Positions 34,901 to 39,684 of a DNA stretch of 39,684 bases are shown piece after piece (position 1 is the first letter of the stretch; each line of letters opens with the position of its first letter). The stretch is from NCBI GenBank assembly GCA_021158245.1, contig JAGGVB010000220.1:1-39684 (forward strand), read 5' to 3'. The translations under genes were made by a program, and so were the position numbers. Below the pieces are notes generated by a model. The model did no database searches and was not told where the DNA came from. It worked only from the letters and a program-made list of their open reading frames with translations. This DNA is from a bacterium (GTDB lineage Bacteria; Zhuqueibacterota; QNDG01).

Positions 34901-34942
34901 CTAATATCCAGTGTATTGCTGTGCGTTACAAAGGAGAAATGT

Positions 34943-35695
34943 ATGTCAAGGGTCTTAATTGTTGATGATGAAAAGAATGTACTAAAAACACTCTCTATAG
35001 GTTTGAAACGCCACAAATACAATGTGACGTCTGCAAAGAGCGGCCCTGAAGCCTTGAAGATTATGGAAACTAATGCATTTGATTTTGTTGTTTCAGATAT
35101 AAGAATGTCTCCGATGGATGGATATACACTTGCATCAAGGATTCGTGAAATTTATCCTGATGTAATCATAATACTTATGTCAGCTTACGGATTTAACGAA
35201 GAGCATCCTGTACATAGCAGCAGATTATCATATCCCAGAATAAGTAAACCTTTTGATGTGGAAGATCTTATCAATGTTTTGGAAACTGAAAAGAAGAGGG
35301 GAGGAAAGGCTGTTAAAAACAATTCAGCAAACAAAATGATTCTTCTGCTTGGAGAGTCCAAAGCAGAACAAAAGGTACGTCATTTATTGGAAGCAGAAGG
35401 ATTTTCCGTAAGAGTTGCAGAAACCGGTACAAAATCAATGGATGTTCTTAAAAGCGGCAAATATGATGTCTGTTTAATAGATGGTAATTTTTTAGATACC
35501 GAAGGATGGAAGATTGTAAATATGGTTGACAGGTATTCACCTGATAAGCCTGTTGTACTTTTAACAAGGCACAAATATGACAGGAAGAAGATTAATTCTT
35601 CAGATGCAGGTATTACAGTACTTGACAGAAGGACGTTTCTATCTGAGAAAACATGGGCTGTTGAACAGCTTGACAAGATAATCAGACAAAATTAA
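34943..35695 (+). CDS. Tandem receiver-domain protein, second receiver degenerate
   Basis: The 250-residue product has a normal receiver (residues 1-120; Asp8-Asp9, phosphoacceptor Asp52 in VVSDIRM, Ser83-type switch in MSAYG, Lys105-type in SKPF) and a second receiver-like domain (about 133-250) that keeps an aspartate in CLIDGNF but has GES where the acidic pair should be and no lysine at the last position. There is no output domain. ATG 34943 has AAGGAG six bases upstream; the longer frame from 34889 begins inside the candidate promoter. It may act as a phosphate sink or protein-binding adaptor. Confidence 0.88.
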   Translation: MSRVLIVDDEKNVLKTLSIGLKRHKYNVTSAKSGPEALKIMETNAFDFVVSDIRMSPMDGYTLASRIREIYPDVIIILMSAYGFNEEHPVHSSRLSYPRISKPFDVEDLINVLETEKKRGGKAVKNNSANKMILLLGESKAEQKVRHLLEAEGFSVRVAETGTKSMDVLKSGKYDVCLIDGNFLDTEGWKIVNMVDRYSPDKPVVLLTRHKYDRKKINSSDAGITVLDRRTFLSEKTWAVEQLDKIIRQN

Positions 35696-35721
35696 TTTAT
35701 TTAAATATTAATATCGGCACG

Positions 35722-35751
35722 AAAAAAGCCGGCAGATTTGCCGGCTTTTTT
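35722..35751. terminator. Bidirectional intrinsic terminator
   Basis: A perfect 13-bp inverted repeat (AAAAAAGCCGGCA at 35722-35734 and TGCCGGCTTTTTT at 35739-35751) with loop GATT. It lies between the convergent tandem receiver and TPR genes and, with A and T runs on both sides, can serve both. Confidence 0.95.
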
Positions 35752-35780
35752 GTCACTTTTCGGAAAATATTTATATATTG

Positions 35781-36803
35781 CTATTTTAATGATTCGGCTT
35801 TGTCAAATGCAGCTTTGCCTTCTGCTGTTTTACCTGCACGTACATAAGCAACGCCGAGATTATTCAATGCATTTACATTGTCGGGCTTTAGTTCTGTGGC
35901 TTTTTTAAGATATGTAATAGCATCTTCATAATTTTCTTTCTGGAGATATGCAGTGCCAACGCTCAGGTTTGCTGCAAAGTCATCGGGATTATTTGCAAGA
36001 AGTTTTTTAAAGTATGTAATTGCATCATCATATTTTTCCTGAAGATAATAAATGCGTGCCATATTAAAGATAAGATCAAGATCCTCAGGTGCAATTTTAA
36101 GAGCATTCTGATACATTTTAATTGCATTTTCAGGTTCGCCCTTAAGATCATAAGAGTATGCAATATCAAAAAGAGCATCTTTATAAGTCTGGGAATTGGG
36201 ATCTGCTTTATCAACAACTTCCGTTAAGACTTTAATTGCTTTGTCATACTCCTTTTTACTGTAGTAGATATGTCCTATGAATTTTTTCAGTTCAAGATCT
36301 TCAGGCGCAACTTTAAGTCCGCCGTTGTAGATTTCAAGAGATTTATCATACTCTTTAAGTAAAGAATAACAGTAAGCAAGATTCTTGTAAGAATCAACTC
36401 TGTCAGGTAAAAGCTCTCTTGCAAGTTCAAAACTGGCAATGGCATCTTTGATTTTATCCTGTTTAATCTGGTTTACGCCGGTATTGAAAACTTTTATCCA
36501 GTAAACTTTTCTGTCGTGGTCAATATCAGCCTTGTGCATTGGAGATATCTCGAGGCATTTTGTAAATGCTTCGTTCATCTCTTTGAACTGTTCTTTTTTC
36601 CCATAGGCCAGGCCAAGAACATAGTACGCTTCCTGGTCATTAGGCATTGTTTTGATAGCCTGCTGAGCCTGTTCAATCGCTTTGTCGTAGTTTTCCTGCT
36701 GCATATAAACTTTAGCTGAGGTTACAGCTGTCTGCTGGCAGCCGGTTGCAAAAAATAGTGCTATCAGGGATGATACAATAACAAGCAATAATGTTCGTTT
36801 CAT
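35781..36803 (-). CDS. TPR-repeat lipoprotein
   Basis: The 340-residue protein has a lipoprotein signal peptide with lipobox ATGC (lipidated Cys22) and then about eight tetratricopeptide repeats to the C-terminus, such as QENYDKAIEQAQQAIKTMPND, KEYDKSLEIYNGGLKVAPED, EKYDDAITYFKKLLANNPDD and ENYEDAITYLKKATELKPDN. TPR arrays bind partner proteins; an envelope assembly or scaffolding role is likely but the partner is unknown. ATG 36803 follows AAGGAGGATT. It appears monocistronic, with its own promoter and terminator. Confidence 0.9.
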   Translation of the reverse strand: MKRTLLLVIVSSLIALFFATGCQQTAVTSAKVYMQQENYDKAIEQAQQAIKTMPNDQEAYYVLGLAYGKKEQFKEMNEAFTKCLEISPMHKADIDHDRKVYWIKVFNTGVNQIKQDKIKDAIASFELARELLPDRVDSYKNLAYCYSLLKEYDKSLEIYNGGLKVAPEDLELKKFIGHIYYSKKEYDKAIKVLTEVVDKADPNSQTYKDALFDIAYSYDLKGEPENAIKMYQNALKIAPEDLDLIFNMARIYYLQEKYDDAITYFKKLLANNPDDFAANLSVGTAYLQKENYEDAITYLKKATELKPDNVNALNNLGVAYVRAGKTAEGKAAFDKAESLK

Positions 36804-36863
36804 AGAAGAAATCCTCCTTAATACAAAAAATACGCTTAATTAAGAGTTGTTTAATTATCCCTA

Positions 36864-36892
36864 AATGTACAATAAATTGTATCTTGAATCAA
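36864..36892 (-). promoter_or_regulatory. Promoter of the TPR lipoprotein gene with overlapping palindrome
   Basis: On the - strand TTGATT (complement of 36887-36892) and TACATT (complement of 36864-36869) are 17 bases apart. The palindrome TACAAT-AA-ATTGTA at 36868-36881 overlaps the -10 element, a good place for a repressor. The transcript start would be about 55 bases before the ATG. The rest of 36804-36982 is AT-rich and shows no gene. Confidence 0.55.
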
Positions 36893-36982
36893 GTATTTTT
36901 TGAAAATTAGAATAATTGTAAATTATCTCCAAAACACAATATCATGAAGGAAATAGAACAGGTAAAAATAAGCTTTTATTGA

Positions 36983-37639
36983 TTATCGCGATTTTTTAAC
37001 ATCTTTTTTTTCACAAAAACTATTTACAGAGCATTTTGAACACCATGGGCTTATTGGCCTGCATAAAGCCTGGCCAAATGCAACAAAGATGTCATTAATA
37101 GGTATCCACCACTCAGGAGGGAGTTTTTCACGCAGAGCAAATTCAGTCTCTTTAGGTGATTTTGTTGTTACATATCCAGTTCTGTTGGATATTCTGTGAA
37201 CATGGGTATCAACACAAATTCCGGGACTGTTAAATGCAAGAGTAATGACAAGGTTTGCTGTTTTTCTTCCGACACCGGGAAGGAGCAGTAGAGTATCAAG
37301 GGAATTCGGTACTTTACCGCTGTATTGATCAATCAATATTTTTGATATTTCCACAATATTTTTTGCTTTTCGTTTGTAGAAACCAACCGGATAAATGAGG
37401 TCCCTTATTTTTTTTTCACTAAGGGTTGATGTCTTTTGAGGAGTATCTGCCTCTTTAAAGAGCCTTCTTGAAGCTGAAGCTGTGACTTCATCTTTTGTCC
37501 TGAGGCTGAGGATAGTTGAAATCAGTACCTGAAAAGGATCTTTTGACCGCTGTGCAACAAGCGTAACTATTGGTACATCCCATTCTTTTGATTCTTTTTG
37601 TAAAATAGAAAGGACTTTAACAAAGGTTTTTGTATCCAT
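36983..37639 (-). CDS. nth: Endonuclease III (DNA glycosylase/AP lyase)
   Basis: Nth removes oxidised pyrimidines in base-excision repair. The 218-residue protein has the helix-hairpin-helix [12 protein letters not shown] with catalytic Lys126, the catalytic Asp144 in CVDTHVHR, and the C-terminal [4Fe-4S] loop Cys193-x6-Cys200-x2-Cys203-x5-Cys209. Length is standard. It lies seven bases after the dehydrogenase gene and probably shares its transcript. Confidence 0.96.
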   Translation of the reverse strand: MDTKTFVKVLSILQKESKEWDVPIVTLVAQRSKDPFQVLISTILSLRTKDEVTASASRRLFKEADTPQKTSTLSEKKIRDLIYPVGFYKRKAKNIVEISKILIDQYSGKVPNSLDTLLLLPGVGRKTANLVITLAFNSPGICVDTHVHRISNRTGYVTTKSPKETEFALREKLPPEWWIPINDIFVAFGQALCRPISPWCSKCSVNSFCEKKDVKKSR

Positions 37640-37646
37640 TGTGCTC

Positions 37647-38654
37647 TCAGATATTAAATGCTTCGCTGTTTACAAGAAATTCCGGCCGTTTGCCTGACAG
37701 CCCGTCAAGAAGATTGGTTGCTGCCATGGTACCCATCTTTTCACGAGTTTCTACTGTTGCACTTCCTATATGGGGGAGAAGCAAAGCATTGGGCAATTCA
37801 AGAAGTTCCTTTTCCACCAGGGGCTCTTTTTCATATACATCAAGTCCGGCTCCTGCAATTTTGCCTGATTTTAATGCTTTAACAAGAGCTTTCTCATCAA
37901 CAACCGGCCCTCTGCTTGTATTGATCAAAATTGCCGAATTCTTCATTTTCTCAAATTCTTTATCACTTATAAGATGTATTGTTTTTTCTGTCAATGGGAC
38001 ATGTATGGAAATAATGTCTGATTTTTTCAGCAGTGTCGTAAAATTAACTTTTTCTGCATTTGTTATAGTGTCAAGGGTTGAATTCTTGTGATTGCTTGTA
38101 TAAAGGATTTTCATTGAGAAACCGCTTGCCCTTAGCCCTACTGCAGTGCCGATTCTTCCCGCACCTATTATGCCAAGTGTTTTTTTCGCAACAGGCATTC
38201 CGAGAAACAGGCTTGGGCTCCATCCATTAAATTTATTTTCCCGAGTAAATTTATCAGCTGCAATGATTTGCCTTGCACTTCCCAGTATAAGTGCCCATGT
38301 AAGATCTGCTGTTGCATTTGTTAAAACTCCAGGTGTATTAGTTACAAGGATATTAAGCAGGGTTGCTGTTTCAATATCAATGTTATTATATCCCACAGCA
38401 TAGTTTGATACAATTTTGAGGTTTTTACCTTTTTGTAAAATATCCTTGTCCACAGGATCTGTAAGCAGGCAGAGGAGGCCGTTGTAATCCCCAATTATTT
38501 CTAGCAGTTCTTTTTTTGTAATCGGCCGTTCATGGGGGAATACATCAACTTGCAGGCCATTTTTTTTAAGAAGGGCAATCCCATCGCCCGGAATATCCCT
38601 TGTGACAAATACTTTTTGCCCCATCAATTTTTTCTTTTTAAATACCAAATTCAT
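37647..38654 (-). CDS. D-2-hydroxyacid dehydrogenase, glyoxylate/hydroxypyruvate reductase-like
   Basis: The 335-residue NAD(P)H-dependent enzyme has the N-terminal [16 protein letters not shown], the Rossmann motif [13 protein letters not shown] (near residue 160-172), the substrate arginine in [11 protein letters not shown], the glutamate in DVYEKEP and the catalytic His in [19 protein letters not shown] and [19 protein letters not shown] place it with D-glycerate dehydrogenases/glyoxylate reductases. ATG 38654 has AGGG six bases upstream and overlaps hslR by 17 bases; ATG 38624 is a possible alternative giving 325 residues. The exact substrate is not determined by motif. Confidence 0.9.
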   Translation of the reverse strand: MNLVFKKKKLMGQKVFVTRDIPGDGIALLKKNGLQVDVFPHERPITKKELLEIIGDYNGLLCLLTDPVDKDILQKGKNLKIVSNYAVGYNNIDIETATLLNILVTNTPGVLTNATADLTWALILGSARQIIAADKFTRENKFNGWSPSLFLGMPVAKKTLGIIGAGRIGTAVGLRASGFSMKILYTSNHKNSTLDTITNAEKVNFTTLLKKSDIISIHVPLTEKTIHLISDKEFEKMKNSAILINTSRGPVVDEKALVKALKSGKIAGAGLDVYEKEPLVEKELLELPNALLLPHIGSATVETREKMGTMAATNLLDGLSGKRPEFLVNSEAFNI

Positions 38655-39045
38655 CTTTTACCCTGTCTATTTTTCTGCGCTCTTTTTTTGTCGGTCTTCC
38701 CTTGAATTTTCTTCGGAATTTTTTTTCAGTGTCCCTGTATAAACTCATCAATTCCTGAATATGCGGATCTTTAACTTCTTTAGTGTGTTCAACGTATAAT
38801 TTTTGAGCTTCTTTTGCAGGCAGGCCTTTTTGTGCCAGGCCCAGTATCTCAATCTCTCTATATCTTCTGTGCTGGGAAATAGTTAACCTGTCGCCTGCTT
38901 TTATCATTTTATGAGCTTTTGCTCTTGAACCGTTTACTTTTACTTTACCGCCCTCTATGGCTTTTGCAGCCTGGGATCTGGTTTTGTAAAATCGTGCGGC
39001 AGATAACCACCTGTCCAGCCTTACTGATTCCTGAGGAGTTTCCAT
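38638..39045 (-). CDS. hslR: Heat-shock protein Hsp15-like S4-domain RNA-binding protein
   Basis: Hsp15 binds 50S subunits carrying stalled peptidyl-tRNA. The 135-residue protein has an S4 domain (about 8-60) with VRLDRWLSAARFYKTRSQAAKAIEGGKVKVNG and a basic, Lys/Arg-rich C-terminus (RRKFKGRPTKKERRKIDR), matching the E. coli HslR layout and length of 133. ATG 39045 is preferred because AGGG lies eight bases before it; the longer frame to 39147 has no such site. It heads the hslR-dehydrogenase-nth series. Confidence 0.9.
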   Translation of the reverse strand: METPQESVRLDRWLSAARFYKTRSQAAKAIEGGKVKVNGSRAKAHKMIKAGDRLTISQHRRYREIEILGLAQKGLPAKEAQKLYVEHTKEVKDPHIQELMSLYRDTEKKFRRKFKGRPTKKERRKIDRVKDEFGI

Positions 39046-39178
39046 CTTCATTTCCCTATTGTTCTTATGTAGGAACAGATAAAAATAGGGAAAAACATGG
39101 AAGAATTCAAGGGTTATTCTGTCCTTTTGGTAAAACAAAAGGCTCATTACTATTGATTGTTATGGGATTTTTTCCGGA

Positions 39179-39568
39179 TTATATTTTCTGCAGATTTTCT
39201 GAAGGTGTTAAAATTTTGTCCCGTTTCAGCGTAAGTTTGAATAATCGATCATTTTTGTCAATTTGTTTTACCTGAATGTAGTTTGCAGCTCTCAATAGTT
39301 CCTCAATGCTTTGGTAGTTACTTGCCTCTGCAGTGCATATGCTAGGGTAATACATTAAACTGAAATTTGATGCAGTAATTGTAATAAAACCAAACACTAA
39401 AACAGTAAAAAGATAATAAGCAGATAAAAAATTATAAAAAACCACTTGACAAATCGTTTTTATTTTCTTACATTCTAATAGTTGATGATAAATTTTAAGT
39501 AGTACAGCATTCGCATCTTTAGAACAAACATCATACCTAAATTTCATCATGTAGTAGTGTATCTTCAT
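39179..39568 (-). CDS. Doubtful small ORF, possible membrane-anchored protein
   Basis: The 129-codon frame encodes one hydrophobic segment (about 47-68, FLSAYYLFTVLVFGFITITA) and a more protein-like C-terminal half (QSIEELLRAANYIQVKQIDKNDRLFKLTLKRDKI). No family is recognised and no Shine-Dalgarno sequence precedes any of its ATG codons. A strong-looking promoter on the other strand lies inside it, so one of the two is probably wrong. If it is not real, 39046-39684 is about 640 bases without a gene apart from the leader described below. Confidence 0.3.
   Translation of the reverse strand: MKIHYYMMKFRYDVCSKDANAVLLKIYHQLLECKKIKTICQVVFYNFLSAYYLFTVLVFGFITITASNFSLMYYPSICTAEASNYQSIEELLRAANYIQVKQIDKNDRLFKLTLKRDKILTPSENLQKI
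39446..39474 (+). promoter_or_regulatory. Sigma-70-like promoter for the gene running off the right end
   Basis: TTGACA (39446-39451) and TACATT (39469-39474) are 17 bases apart. The predicted transcript would begin near 39481 and run through a leader of about 185 bases to the end of the window. Confidence 0.55.
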
Positions 39569-39640
39569 GTAAGGGGATAATTGTATCCTGAATCAATAAG
39601 GATTCTCCCTAAGCAAGACAGATACGCCGAAAAAAAAGCC

Positions 39641-39665
39641 AAATTCCGAATTTAAGGGGGAATTT
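39641..39665 (+). promoter_or_regulatory. Leader hairpin enclosing a Shine-Dalgarno sequence
   Basis: AAATTCC at about 39641-39647 can pair with GGAATTT at 39658-39664, enclosing the AAGGGGG ribosome binding site in its loop and 3' arm. Another small hairpin (ATCCT/AGGAT) lies upstream near 39585-39604. The leader does not match a riboswitch class recognised here. Confidence 0.3.
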
Positions 39666-39684
39666 GTGAAGCATGTTAGAGTGA
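39666..39684 (+). CDS. Possible start of a gene cut by the window edge
   Basis: GTG at 39666 follows AAGGGGG by seven bases and opens a frame (M K H V R V) to the end of the window. Only six codons are visible, so nothing can be said about the product; it rests on the promoter and ribosome binding site alone. Confidence 0.3.

Noticed and set aside
37630-38091. A 153-codon + strand frame opposite the dehydrogenase
   Set aside because: It is an antisense shadow of the dehydrogenase, whose motifs are intact on the - strand.

Overview
The window is an AT-rich bacterial chromosome segment from a Gram-negative, probably anaerobic member of the FCB (Fibrobacterota-Chlorobiota-Bacteroidota) superphylum or an allied candidate phylum. 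This is inferred from four things: outer-membrane receptors with CarboxypepD_reg-type domains, a YPNPFN-type C-terminal sorting tail, a peptidase-TolB-barrel fusion, and a class III (oxygen-sensitive) ribonucleotide reductase. The exact phylum cannot be fixed by eye. No tRNA, rRNA, CRISPR array or insertion sequence was seen.

Positions 1-15000 (+ strand) hold the end of tuf followed by one unbroken S10-spc-alpha ribosomal protein cluster: rpsJ, rplC, rplD, rplW, rplB, rpsS, rplV, rpsC, rplP, rpmC, rpsQ, rplN, rplX, rplE, rpsZ, rpsH, rplF, rplR, rpsE, rpmD, rplO, secY, adk, infA, rpmJ, rpsM, rpsK, rpsD, rpoA, rplQ. The gene map, often found between adk and infA, is absent. Ten genes start with GTG or TTG. 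The cluster ends at a strong intrinsic terminator.

Positions 15060-26260 are entirely on the - strand. Read in the direction of transcription they begin with a cobalamin riboswitch with a terminator and an SD hairpin. Next come a BtuB-like TonB-dependent receptor and a secreted YVTN beta-propeller protein with a second domain and a sorting tail (a possible analogue of the Bacteroides B12-binding protein BtuG), then a terminator. After that come an ECF-type S component overlapping a reduced-plug outer-membrane receptor, nrdD-nrdG, and an OLD-like ATPase that stops where its TOPRIM nuclease domain should begin. The first part is a coherent vitamin B12 capture locus and is the most interesting part of the window.

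Positions 26407-35695 (+ strand) carry a large surface protein (MA-type metallopeptidase, TolB-like propeller, outer-membrane barrel), an isochorismatase-family hydrolase, and a tight ppiC-Yip1-histidine kinase-NtrC regulator operon. A separately promoted tandem receiver protein follows, with a near-consensus sigma-54 site in front of it.

Positions 35720-39684 hold a shared bidirectional terminator, a TPR lipoprotein, nth, a glyoxylate/hydroxypyruvate-reductase-like dehydrogenase and hslR (all - strand). The right end is poorly coding, with one doubtful small ORF, a good sigma-70-like promoter and a structured leader running off the window.
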